The notes below the pieces were generated by a model. That model was not told where the DNA came from. It did not search any database and saw only the letters and a program-made list of their open reading frames with translations. From positions 2,205,858 to 2,269,857 of the forward strand of contig OY979724.1 in the NCBI GenBank assembly GCA_963855995.1: a stretch of 64,000 nt of DNA. The letters run 5' to 3'. A program made the translations under genes and the position numbers. The number at the start of each line of letters is the position of its first letter. The first letter of the stretch is position 1. Below are positions 33,541 through 44,537 of the stretch, in pieces. This DNA is from Muricea muricata (lineage: Eukaryota; Cnidaria; Anthozoa; Malacalcyonacea; Plexauridae).

Positions 33541-33969
33541 TTTGGAAATTGATCAATTGAAGCGAAGACGTTGGGGCATTAAGCTCGGTGATACATGCAA
33601 TATAATGACAGTTTGTGCAAAGAATGTCTAATCTTTCGTCTCCCCCCCCCAAGCCAAAGGTAGTCTGTCTGCAGACTAGCTTTTCCTTGAATAGAGTCCT
33701 GGTCGAGGTCTTGGTTAGTAATTGCACATTCGCTAAAGTACAAGACTTGACTGACTTTAACTCACCACCCTTAATTTCACCAATCCGAAATTTCAGGCTA
33801 GCATTAATTTCCATCTGCCAAATTGACATGACGAAGTAATTACGTGTAGTCAAGTGGAATAAGACAATATATTGCGAATCTAAAGAACATAGAAGGAATA
33901 CATTAATGAACAAAAAAAAAATGTTGAAACCTAAACAACTCTGAACAAAACCCCACAAAAACGACATAC

Positions 33970-34045
33970 AAAATTAGGGCTTATTCCCGGGGCTTGAACC
34001 CAGAACATTACGAACGTGAGACTACGACCCCTGGGATATCAAAGC
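33970..34045 (-). repeat. possible tRNA-derived SINE fragment
   Basis: On the minus strand TTCTGGGTTCAAGCCCCGGG is a very good tRNA B-box with a T-stem. Upstream GGGGTCGTAGTCTCACG could be a degraded D-arm and A-box. No acceptor stem pairing was found, so it is not a functional tRNA. Confidence 0.4.
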
Positions 34046-34574
34046 CAGCGCTGAAGTCATTAAAATGCCTTCAAAGTAGGACCAGATTGCCAACGATGTT
34101 TGTGGAACAGGACGACGTCACGTCAATTTCGTAGATGAAAACTAGTACTAGCCGAATATAAACGACGAAAAATAGAGTCATAGAGGGGACTGCACGCTCT
34201 CTAATCCGTATCCAGTCATTTTGGTTTAGTATTACTATATTATGGCATATTAAAGGTTTACTTGTGGGTTAGATTATTACCATTAGGGATTATTCGAGAT
34301 AAAATTTGCGTTTTAATAGAAAGATTTTTAGTCGTGTGCCCACTGTGTATTCTCTGCAGAGAACATCAAAAATCACTGCAGAACTTGCTTGTATACAAAT
34401 CATCACACAATCGCAGAGTTACCGTGGCTCTGAGGGGACGTGCATGATACTTTTGTGGTTGACCAACATTTATTTAATTAAAGATCTTTCCTTATTTTCG
34501 TAGTTTCTGTGATAGATTAAATTTCAAACGTTGCATTTATTTTAACCTGTGATACTAAATTTGACAGACGGGCC

Positions 34575-34885
34575 TAAAATTTCGAATTATAAGAAGAAAT
34601 TCAGAGCAGTTATGGCACGAAGTAGCGCACCTGATTCCAACGTGGTAACCCAGTAATACAATTCTGATAAGTATGGGAATTATCAAACGTTGTAACCAGT
34701 AATTTTATTGGGTACAACTTTCGGATTAGCTGAATTTTGAATTAAAACACGAAATTTCGACTTGTACCTTGAAATTTCAAGTTATATCCCAAAATGTCTT
34801 GTTGCATGTCGACATTTCGTGTTAGAACTCGAAACACTGTTATAAGTAGAAATTTCGTATTCTTAGACGAAATTTTGTCTTAAAA
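34575..34885. repeat. decayed array of a CGAAATTTCG palindromic unit
   Basis: Repeated variants of (A)CGAAATTTCG followed by a GTT or CTTRTA spacer: GAAATTTCGACTTGTACC, TTGAAATTTCAAGTTATA, GACATTTCGTGTTAGAAC, GAAATTTCGTATTCTTAG. Spacing is roughly 20-25 bp. Confidence 0.55.
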
Positions 34886-34889
34886 ATCA

Positions 34890-35530
34890 ATTGCAACGTT
34901 TAGAATATAATCTTTGCTTGACTAGGGCTATTTTATTGGATTTTACCATGATTTTTTCAAATGTGCTTTTCGCCATGAATATTAAGGACCTGCTTGTACA
35001 AGAAGCATTTGAAAGCTCGTGGTTTGGACTATAAAATGCCATGCTTTTTTGTTGTCCTATCAATGTAACAATTAAAATTGCATATATTAGCGCAATTTAT
35101 AAGACAAATTAAAAAAAAATGATCCAAAAAACCAACTTAGTCAAAAAGAGAGGCCATGTTGTAAGAAGGTATTCGTGCAAATTTTCATAGCAATATGCCC
35201 AAAGGCGAATTTTTTGTATCATTTGAAATATAGCCTTTTGGAAGCACTAAAAATGTAAAAAAATTTTTATTTAAAATTTTTTTGCAAGTATTTGAGCGCG
35301 TGTTCTTGCAAGAAGCATTTTGAAAGTGTTCTTTGAAAGTGTTTGATCTTGTCTGACATGCTTACTTCTCAGAGCTTACTTCCACTAACAATTTGAAACC
35401 CCTTGAAAGTGTCATAAATTAGTTTATTATATGAGTATGGAGATTACGGGTAGTATTCGGCTGAAATAAAACTCGTATTTCACTGCATACTATATTTTTC
35501 ACATGTGAAAAAAGTCGTATGAGCGTTTTG
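34890..35530. other. non-coding AT-rich stretch
   Basis: No supported feature. CAAATTTTCATAGCAATATG (about 35179) recurs in diverged form near 37170. Confidence 0.35.
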
Positions 35531-35540
35531 TACGACAGAC

Positions 35541-35702
35541 CCTAGGTAGCCCAAAAAACATCCATTCAGTTTTACATTGAGGTCTGTGGCGTAGCGGTAG
35601 TTGCGTAATTGTATATATATATACAATATACAATTACGCAACTACCGCTACGCCACAGACCTCAATGTAAAACTGAATGAATGTTTTTTTGGGCTACCTA
35701 GG
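35541..35702. mobile_element. 162-bp palindromic element with A-box-like arms
   Basis: CCTAGGTAGCCCAAAAAACA at the left mirrors TGTTTTTTTGGGCTACCTAGG at the right to within a few bases. The centre is TA-rich (about 35615-35630). The direct repeat GACAGAC lies on both sides (35534-35540 and 35703-35709), a good 7-bp target duplication. The arms contain TGGCGTAGCGGTAG, close to a tRNA A-box, which hints at descent from a head-to-head tRNA-like or SINE sequence. Confidence 0.88.
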
Positions 35703-35707
35703 GACAG

Positions 35708-36611
35708 ACAACTGGAACGATAACTTGGCCGCCATCTTTGAAGCCAAATTGAAGGCCGCCATGTACGTCACGCCGCGAAAATATGACCTATTTTCAAAAG
35801 CTCTTTTCGACCCTTTAACTTCGTGTTTTAGAGCCAGTTAGGTGCTAAATATTTTCTAGATAGATTGAAATTTCATGTACCTCAACTTTCTAGGACGTCG
35901 AGTAAGATTTTAAAATATTTTTTGGCTGCTAAAAATGAAAAACAGTTTCGGCGAAAACATTGTCACGAAATATTTTTTTTAAACAACTGATACCTTTCAA
36001 GTTTTAACAGTTAGATGGAAGAGGCTGCCAAGAACTATCCGTAACCGAAGTTTTAAAAAGGTTTAAAACTAATGCTATCTGACGAAAAATGTTAGTTTTG
36101 TACGTATTTTTAAATCAACCATACAAATACACCACTTTGAAAACCTCGATTTACTCACGTTTTAGAAGGGCTACAGCAAAGACTAAAAGCTCAAAATAAA
36201 CAACGATACCTGGACTTTAGCACAAGATAAGTTTTGGAAGAGTTGACATGTTTTAAAGCGATATATTCTTAAGTTGAAGAGCATAGTTTGTTTAGTAGTT
36301 TGCTTCGGCACGTTGAAGCTTTCGTCATTTTCCAGAGTAAAAAACTGATAGCCCTCAATTTTTTTCGTAACCAAGTGTAGAACCGTCAGGACTATCCAGA
36401 AAACCAGGATCGAATCTTTAAAATTGAAGTCTTGCGATAAAAATTCTCATTTTTCAAGCATATTTTCGCTCAAAAACAAACTTTTCACTCCTCGTAACTT
36501 TCCCCAGTTCTTTCGAGCAAGCCATTTTCCCCGCGCGGTTCCCGCCTTTTGCTTCAAATTTGGCTTCATCCAATCATAGGACGAAAACATAGGAGTTATC
36601 GTTCCAGTTGT
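35708..36611. mobile_element. 904-bp non-autonomous TIR element
   Basis: ACAACTGGAACGATAACTT at the left end mirrors AGTTATCGTTCCAGTTGT at the right. Subterminal AAGCCAAATTGAAG and CTTCAAATTTGGCTTC also pair. The interior is AT-rich without a transposase. It abuts the palindrome at 35541-35702, which seems to have inserted just outside its left end. Confidence 0.82.
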
Positions 36612-36898
36612 ATTAGAGTTCACTGGTTCTTATGGAGTCCGATTTTGTCAACTTATTGAGGAGAGAGATTTATAATATTTTGTCTGCAAAAAGTCTCGAA
36701 AGATCATGAAGAAATACATTTGTGGTTCCACTAACATGAAATAAACCTCATGGCTGTATTTTCTGCACGAAAACAAATCGTTAAAATGGTAAGAAATTTT
36801 GTTTTTATATTTCGCTTGTAATTTTGTTGTCCGTCAGTATATCAAATATTAGGTATCTCTATACTTATCTTTACACTCATATAATAAACAATTTACTT

Positions 36899-37038
36899 CA
36901 TGTTTGGTTCGTTTGTACGATTTTTATTATTCACTCGTTGTGAAGGATTGCTAAACTCACTCGTTCGCTGCGCTCACTCATTCGTTTAAGGATCTTTCAC
37001 AACTCGTGAATAAAAATCGTACGCACTCACCAACCATG
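36899..37038. repeat. 140-bp fold-back element
   Basis: CATGTTTGGTTCGTTTGTAC and CGATTTTTATTATTCACTCG on the left mirror CGTGAATAAAAATCGTACG and ACCAACCATG on the right. The loop holds CACTCGTTCGCTGCGCTCACTC. Confidence 0.88.
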
Positions 37039-37223
37039 GAGTAACCTTTATATCATTTATAAGTCTGAAAAAACGTTGCAAAAAAACCCCTTGAAGTGTA
37101 ATAATTAGATTTGAAGTACTCCAGTACAGTGTGATAATAATAATGTTTATGCTGTAAGAAATATTCATACAAATTTTTATAGCAAATAGGCCTAAAGGAG
37201 GATTTGTAATATTATTTTGCAAC

Positions 37224-37553
37224 GTGTGCTTCAGATATGCTAGAAATACTATAAATATAGAAGACGACACATTACACCATATTTTTTTACACCATAAGGT
37301 GTGTAAACCAATGAAATTTGTGCTCATGTATGATTACGTCGTGAATTTTTGTGGTCGACCAGCTCCGATTCGTGTCCGACGGGAGAGCGAAAATGACCAA
37401 AACACAATGACAAAACAGCAATTTTTATTGCCAATGCCTTTAGGTTGTGGATTTTATGGGCTAAATGCAAAGTTTATTGCCAAATTGCCTCAAGCCTGTT
37501 GCTTTATCTCGTTTCATCAAACCTTGACATCTGGAGTAGTTGAAAGTGGGTAA
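37224..37553 (+). CDS. candidate coding region ending at a donor (weak)
   Basis: A 109-codon plus-strand frame. The GC-richer part (37345-37550) encodes GRPAPIRVRRESEND and later QQFLLPMPLGCGFYG, and reaches a very good donor (GAAAGTGG, then GTAAGCG at about 37550). No acceptor was defined and no family recognised. It could be an internal exon or chance. Confidence 0.25.
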   Translation: MCFRYARNTINIEDDTLHHIFLHHKVCKPMKFVLMYDYVVNFCGRPAPIRVRRESENDQNTMTKQQFLLPMPLGCGFYGLNAKFIAKLPQACCFISFHQTLTSGVVESG

Positions 37554-37559
37554 GCGTAA

Positions 37560-38090
37560 TTGTTGCATTATTACATGTTTTTGTATTTCAAAAGATAAAT
37601 AAATCAACCAAATTTCGTTTGTAAACAAACTTTATATACCGGGTGTCTCAAAAAAAAAAGTATCGATGTTTGATTTGTGTTATACCATTAACACTGGACG
37701 AGCTCTTTCGCTGAAATAGATTTTACTCAATTCCGAAAGATCTAACTTAAATTTTGATATAAACACTGCACAAAAAGAAAGTTCCCTCTTAAATACATCA
37801 GAATAAATTCTAAGCAAATGAATTGCTGTTAATTCAAACCTAGAACTAATTGGACCTATGGTAGGTTGCTTAATGGTGTGCGAAGCATTGCACATGAGTT
37901 AAATCTATAATGAGTTAAACCCCATTGAATACAAAAATACCCGATTTCAAAATGAACATGCTGAATATGGCTAGTGTGATCCGTCTCATACATCCGGCCC
38001 ATCATCCGGCCCTAAGATTTGTGCCTTCGCCGTACCCGACATCTCGTCAAAAATTGCCATACTCTGCAGTCTGGGTGACCAATTCTTGTT
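37560..38090. other. non-coding stretch
   Basis: Only ACCGGGTGTCTCAAAAAAAA at about 37638 stands out; it resembles one end of a mariner-like element, but no partner end was found. Confidence 0.35.
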
Positions 38091-38199
38091 AAAAATTAGA
38101 TTATGAGCTCAAGATTTCTATGCAGTGATAGTTGATGAGGGCGAAGCCCGAATCAACTATCACCGCATAGAAATCGAGAGCGAGTGATCTAATTGTTTT
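38091..38199. repeat. fold-back element
   Basis: AAATTAGATTATGAGCTCAA and GATTTCTATGCAGTGATAGT on the left mirror ACTATCACCGCATAGAAATC, GAGAGC and GATCTAATT on the right. The loop is GAGGGCGAAGCCCGA. Confidence 0.88.
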
Positions 38200-38295
38200 A
38201 GTAGAATCAGAGGTCAAACATGGAATATTCAACAAAAAATTTGATTTTTAAGCAATTTTTTTAAAAGAAATCTCTATAGGAAGATAATTGTTTCG

Positions 38296-38331
38296 CTACT
38301 CGCTATCTATCGAGGAATAGATAGCGAGTAG
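38296..38331. repeat. perfect 15-bp-arm hairpin
   Basis: CTACTCGCTATCTAT, a six-base loop (CGAGGA), then ATAGATAGCGAGTAG. Confidence 0.95.
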
Positions 38332-38925
38332 AGTAACCAATCAAATTACAGCATTTGCAGTAGAATACTAGTATGATTTTACCAATTCAAATTAGAAAAA
38401 ATATCACGCATGTCCACTCAGAGCCACGCTACATTTATTAGTATGCCATTTATATTTAACTAATTTGAACCAAATTATATTTATGTCCCTGGAATATATA
38501 ATGTCAGTCTCACCATGACATATGCTGGGTGGCACGAAAAACTTGCACGCTCTTTTTTGACAGTTATTACATCTAAATAAATTGCATCTTATCAGTCTGG
38601 TGGCTTATGGTAGAAATCGTTACTGGCGGTGACAAACTTGTGCACCCCTTCTACAATTGATTAACTATGCATCCTAATGAATTTAAGAAGGGTGTCTAAA
38701 ATTTTCAAGTCAGGGGGGTGTTACCTCAATGATATGGTACGTTAACGGTTGGCAATTTTCTCTGCCAGTCAATAATATTTAATTTGAAAACATCAAACAG
38801 AAAATTTTATATGCCCTATAGGTCCATGTCTTTGAGAAAAAACCAAACACATTATTATTAAATACGATAATTAAGTGTGACATGAACAAACGTTCGCAAC
38901 CTATTTCAAAAAAGTACTTTTTTCA

Positions 38926-38945
38926 CCCCCCCCCCCCCCCCCCCC
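38926..38945 (+). repeat. 20-base C run
   Basis: An uninterrupted run of about 20 C in AT-rich flanks; the minus strand can form a G-quadruplex. Confidence 0.95.
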
Positions 38946-39492
38946 GAGTGATAAATTTTTGAACTTCTTCATTACACCCCCAAAAACATTTCAATTGTCA
39001 TGAGGAGTCGCGGGGAAAGAGAATACTGACTTTGTCAGCTTTGTCACGATCTTGCCAATTTTTGACGCTAAGCGACCGGACTATATCTAGGGAGGGCTAA
39101 CTTTCATTAATAAGATTTTTTAGGGCAACGTCAGCTGAGATATTGACATTTCAAGGCCACATGCACACATTGTCATTTTCGAGCGTTTACATTTCCGAAT
39201 TATTTCAAAAAGTTTCCAGCTTGTTGACATTAATTTAATCATAAAGCTTGTCTAAGGACAAAAACTAAAAACTTCATGCAATGAGAATTTTTATAGTTCA
39301 TAACGTTTTCATGTTGTGAAAACACTCGGAAACAACCTTGTGTGCACTTGGTATAAGTCGAACATGCATTTTTGAGAATGGCAGAAATTTGTATAAAGTA
39401 TGAAAGCATTAGTTTTAAAATTCGTATTTCCAAAACTTTTTTGTCTAAAATACCGCCGTTTACTTTGATTATACTTATCAGAAACTTGTGTA

Positions 39493-41074
39493 TACAGTGC
39501 GAACCATGGTATTAGTTTTATAAAATATTTATGCCTTACGTATTCAAAATGAGCAGTGTTATTCATTAAAACTTACGAACAACAAAACAAAGTTGTGAGA
39601 AGATCTGTGTGATGTTGATATTTGATGTTATTCACTTAACTAAAAAAATACGGCGTTGTTCCATATTTGAGGTGGACCACGTTATTAGTTTCAAAAATAT
39701 GATAACATTATAAGACGTCGTTTTTAACTTAATTGGAAGTGGAAACGACATTTTTTAACCAAAAACAGCATAGGTAACAACAAGAGAATGCTTTAGTTAG
39801 AAAATAAACAAACTTGGTGTCATAGTTGGAGAATTTTTCAAAGAATACGTGGAACGGAAGAAAAGTGGGATTCTGGACTTCTAAAATGGATAAGAATGGG
39901 AGGTATTAGGCGTTTGAAGGAAAACTGTTCGTAAATTATCATGATCAACGTATGTCAACATTTTGAGAAAGTTTGCTTTGCCATATATCTTCAAAACTAG
40001 CAATGATGGATTCTTGGTAAGAAATAATAATTCTGAAAGTTCCTCCACTGGTGTCGTGGAATAAACGTTTGGAACTGGATTGAGGCAAAAAATGCTTGAA
40101 AGCACAACGGAAGTTTGTCCTTTTGACAGGCAGACGAAATCAGCATGATAAAGCTTGGAAAATACATGCATGGGTTAGATTATTGATATTCAATTATGTT
40201 ATGTGACCGGCGAGGCTTAAGAGTCAACAAAAATGTGGTAAAGTTCCGCTGGTAACAGCGGAAATAGGGATCAGAGGTTTCTTTTGCACATTTAGGCACA
40301 TATGAAGACATGTTGGTCGCTAGTAGTACGGATCTAAATAATCGTTCTGCCACTTCTTTGGCAGGTACCTAAAACCATTCAGCAGAAGTTCCTTTTCACA
40401 GCATTAGGGCATTATCATGTTGATCTTGACTTGTCTGTCAAAACATGAAAATTCCGTTGTGCTTTCATGCACTTTTCGCTTAATCCAGTTTCAAACATTT
40501 CTTCCATGGCAGTAGTTAAGGTATATATTTGGAATCTCTATTGCTTACCAGGAATCCATCATTGCTAGTTTCGAAGATATATGGCAAAGCAAACTTTCTC
40601 AAAATGTTGACATATACGTTGATCATGATAATTTACGAGCAGTTTTCCTTCAAACGCCTAATAACTCCCATTCTTATCCATTTTAGAAGTCCAGAATCCC
40701 TCTTTCCTTCCGTTCCACGCATTCTTTGAAAAATCCTCCAACTATGATACCAAGTTCTTTTATTTTCTAACTATAACATTCTCTTGTTGTTACCTATGCT
40801 GTTTTTGGTTAAAGAATGTCGTTTCCACTTCCAATTAAGTTGAAAACGACGTCCTATAGTGTTATCATATTTTTGACACTAATAGCGTTGTCCACCTCAA
40901 ATATGGAACTACGCCATATTTTTTCAGTCATGTGACAAACATCAAATATCAACATCGCACAGATCTTCTCACAACTTCTTTTTGACGTTCGTAAGTTTTA
41001 ATGAATAACACTGCTCATCTTGAATACGTACGGCATAAATATCTTGTAAAACTAATACCATGGTTCGCATTGTA
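39493..41074. mobile_element. 1.58-kb fold-back element, copy 1
   Basis: TACAGTGCGAACCATGGTAT at the left mirrors ATACCATGGTTCGCATTGTA at the right. Arms of about 660 bp (39493-40155 and 40410-41074) pair throughout with moderate divergence. The loop of about 250 bp contains a small hairpin (TTCCGCTGGTAACAGCGGAA). No transposase was found. Long-arm fold-back structure; superfamily unknown. A minus-strand 96-codon frame (39881-40171) lies in the left arm. Second copy at 45147-46570. Confidence 0.92.
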
Positions 41075-41504
41075 TGTCTAAGGCACATTGTCTCTAGCAG
41101 AAACTACCACATCACCAAAGTAACAGACCAAGTCGGCTAACACTTGTTTACATACTGTTGCCACCCACTTCCCAACTTTGGATTATTCACATAGTTGGTT
41201 ACCATTATTTCTGGTTTGCAGAAAAGAATAATTTGGACCAAAATTATAAAAATTAACCAGGCACACGAATGATGAATATGAGTTATATTCACTCGTGTCC
41301 ATACTTTTAAATGCGTAGTTACTATATTTCTTCGTTACGCTGCCGTTAACTAGGCATGCGAATGAGTCTTAAAATGTGAATTTGGGTATAAACAAATGTT
41401 TGCTGGTTCTGACATGTGTTGAAACAAAAGCTTTGCAATGTTGACATCTTTCTTGGGTGTGTTAATCAAAATTTGTCTTCAGACTTTGTGCTTGATTTTG
41501 GAGT

Positions 41505-42008
41505 TTAAAGTGTCTATGCAACGAAATTCCACCCCAACGTTTTTTGACCTTCGTGTAGAAATAACGTAAAATGGGTTGGTAACATCTTTTACAGAAGTTC
41601 AATGTCTGGTTTCTTTTGTGGGAAATTTAGCTTTGAATAATATGCAAATTTCATACTTATGACATCACAGTGCATAATGTATTTTCAAACAACATAGATT
41701 TTTCAAACAATTTAATTTTGTCGAACAAAATTCCAAAATTATCACTTACAAATTCCGATTTGCTGTATTTTAGTGCAACTTTTGGAAATTTATCATGGAT
41801 ACTGTAAGAGAAATTCCTACAGCACTAAAAACTGATTATGCACTGTGATGTCATAAGTATGATAATTGCATATTATTCAAAGCCAAATTTCTCACGAAAG
41901 AAGCAAAATGATGAACTTCTGTAAAAGAAGCTACCAACCCATTTTACGTTAACTTTACACTGAGGCCATAAAATTTTGGGGTGAAATTTCGTTGCATGAA
42001 CACTTTAA
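41505..42008. mobile_element. 504-bp MITE flanked by TTAA
   Basis: TTAAAGTGTCTATGCAACGA at the left mirrors CGTTGCATGAACACTTTAA at the right. Arms of about 170 bp pair over CATTTTACGTTA, GTGCATAATG and others. The TTAA at both ends is the target site used by piggyBac- and Kolobok-type transposons. Confidence 0.88.
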
Positions 42009-42009
42009 T

Positions 42010-43572
42010 AGAAATGGATACACCATTTAGAAATTCTATCAAAAATTCCTTTGACCTAATATTTTTTTAATCTAATAGGCCATTTTTTCAAATTTCTGGC
42101 ATGCTCAAAAAAACCATGTTTGATTTAAAATGTCAATATCTCAGCTAATGTTGCCTGAAAACCTTATTATAACATACCGGTATCAATGTTTAAACTTCAC
42201 CCTTCCTGAATAAGATATGATTCATTTAGTTGTGATGAATATTCTAGTTTTTCTGTTAGATCAAATCAAAAGGCTTATTTTTTGCGCCAACCGGTACAAA
42301 AATGGTATGCACTAATGTACTTGTGTAGACAAAATTGTCCTCTTACAAACTGTTATAAAATACAAAATAAAACATATTCCGAACAAACACATCTTGTAAA
42401 CTCAATACTCGAGTTAAAAACAAGAAAACAGTTAAGACTGTAATATTTCGGTTTTATTTCAAAACCATCATCAGACAGAATGAAGTTACGTGGGTTAGCT
42501 AAAGTCCTATATATACACAGTTAAAGTACTCAAATTACACGAGAATGAAATTTTATTGGCTATGTACAATTAACGCTGACAAGATGCTAAGTAATATGTT
42601 AGATCCAACAAGATTCACTCTGCTTGATAATAGTTTTGAAATAAAATCGAAATATTACAGTCTTAACCGTTTCTTGTTTTTAACTCAAGTATTGAGTTTA
42701 CAAGATGTACTTCTTCGTAATAATTTTTATTTTGTATTTTGTTAAATTGTCATCTGGTCAAGGTTTATATAAACTGTTATCAAATTGATTGTTTTTAAAA
42801 TGGATCAAATGAAGTTATTGTACCCATTGCATGGAGTGGAGTATTCTCAAATCGTCATTTGAATATATGCCACCCCACTACTGTATAAAATAAAAAGGAA
42901 AATGCTATAAAATATCAAAAGTTCTTTTAATAGAATTGTTTGTTCTGGACAAATGACCATATAGACTTGCTCATGAAAAAAAAAGTCAAATTACAACATT
43001 GAAATAAGTTTTCAAAATTTTATCAACAGATATGTATTGGCATATGTGTAGGGCAAGTTTTGTTTACTTAAAATGATGTCTCAAAATTAGGCTGTGGCAG
43101 TTTTTGTTGGTTAACCGAAAAAATCATTTTTTTAAAAAAATTGGTTTATCTGGATGAAAAACCTTTGAGAGAAATAAGAGCGATGCACACTGATTCTACC
43201 TTTTTACTCAGTTATCGGCCTTGATTATTTTTCAATATTGCCACACCCACTCAAAATTAGTTAGATCTTCACACTGAAATAACCAAATAGGTCTTCCATG
43301 AGAAAATCAAGTTGGCTGTTTCTTCACAGTTTAGAAAGTGAGGCATCCATAGGCCTGTGATCAGATGAGGTGTACAGACATGAGACATCTGTGTTCCGCC
43401 ATGAAAGATAAACTTGCAGCATGTAACCATGCTAATGACATGTGCTGGTTGGGGTGACAATGTAAAGATGTTTGAGATTCATCTGTCTGTATAAATTTGA
43501 GCAATTATTGGCTCTTTTCTTGTTGAAAAAACAGGTGTGTATTTCCTATCAGACGTGACAGAAAACATGCAA
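42010..43572. other. non-coding stretch
   Basis: AT-rich. Open frames at 42545-42745 and 43269-43460 have no supporting context. ACTCAAGTATTGAGTTTACAAG near 42685 has an inverted counterpart near 42395 (CTTGTAAACTCAATACTCGAG), indicating another inverted-repeat element of about 310 bp (about 42390-42710). Confidence 0.4.
42390..42710. repeat. inverted-repeat element of about 320 bp
   Basis: CTTGTAAACTCAATACTCGA and AACAGTTAAGACTGTAATAT at the left mirror ATATTACAGTCTTAACCGTT and CTCAAGTATTGAGTTTACAAG at the right. The arms are about 65 bp. Confidence 0.75.
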
Positions 43573-43580
43573 ATAAATAG

Positions 43581-44083
43581 CAGTGTTCAGCAAAGTACTT
43601 AAAATTTTTACTTAAGTAAAAGTGAAAAGTAACACCTCAATTTTTACTTTAGTAGAAGTAAAAGTACAGACTGAAAATTCTACTTAAGTAAAAGTAAAAG
43701 TATTGCCTGAAAAATTTACTTAAGTAAAGGAAAAGTATTAGAAAAATATACTTAAGTAAAAGTACTAGTGAAATAGAACATAAGTTCGCAAACCATTTCA
43801 TTTGACAAGTAAAAATTGCTAATAGAAAGGTTAAACACTCAGATATGAGCCAAGCACATTCCAACCAGTCCGCTCACTGCTAACTCCGCTTTGAGAAGTA
43901 CTTTTTTACTTTGCCAAAATATAACAAAAGTAACGAAGTAAAAAAGTAAATATTTACCAAAAATCGTACTTCGTTACGAGTAAAAAGTACTTCATAAAAA
44001 AATACTTCGTGTCAAGTAAATACTGATTTTTTTTACTTAAGTAAAGTAACAAAGTAAATTTACTTCGTTACAGGCTAACACTG
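43581..44083. mobile_element. 503-bp hAT-type MITE with 8-bp target duplication
   Basis: It begins CAGTGTTCAGC and ends GCTAACACTG. The 8-mer ATAAATAG is repeated exactly on both sides (43573-43580 and 44084-44091), as expected for hAT transposition. The interior is packed with AAGTAAAAGTA and ACTTAAGT words, making it strongly self-complementary. No coding capacity. Confidence 0.93.
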
Positions 44084-44537
44084 ATAAATAGTCCATTTCT
44101 ATTAACCACTGCATGTGCCTTAGAGGCTTGAACAATAGTTTATTTTGTTAAAATGTCATAAAAAGGGGAAAGCATTGCCTATGGTTGAGGTGTTGATAAC
44201 AGTGGTGGATAAGCCTTGCCCTTCCTCAACACCTGTTGAAACACACCTGCAGAGATGTGCACTCCTGTGGCAATTACCTGTCAATAATTATTATGCTAGT
44301 TAAGCCTCGCTAAGGTTCAGCAAGTTTGTAAAAAACGACTTTGGCAGACTCGTGCAAGAAACTGGCTGTAGTGGAAAACAGGCTTTAAGCTTTTTAGCAG
44401 GTGGTGGAAGACACGTAGGCCACAACCACTCTTATTGCGCACAAGTTTACGTGTATACATTTTCTATACCCTAACCCTAACTACCTATCATTTTAAGGTA
44501 ACTTCCAGCATTTATCAACAAGCGCATTTAAACACTG

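Noticed and set aside
33500..33967. 155-codon minus-strand open frame, the longest after the LINE
   Set aside because: It runs through a MITE end (33313-33540), has no recognisable motif and its composition follows the local repeat. Kept out as a gene.
37638..37660. CCGGGTGTCTCAAAAAAAA resembling a mariner-type terminus
   Set aside because: No matching inverted end was found within several kb and there is no transposase remnant.
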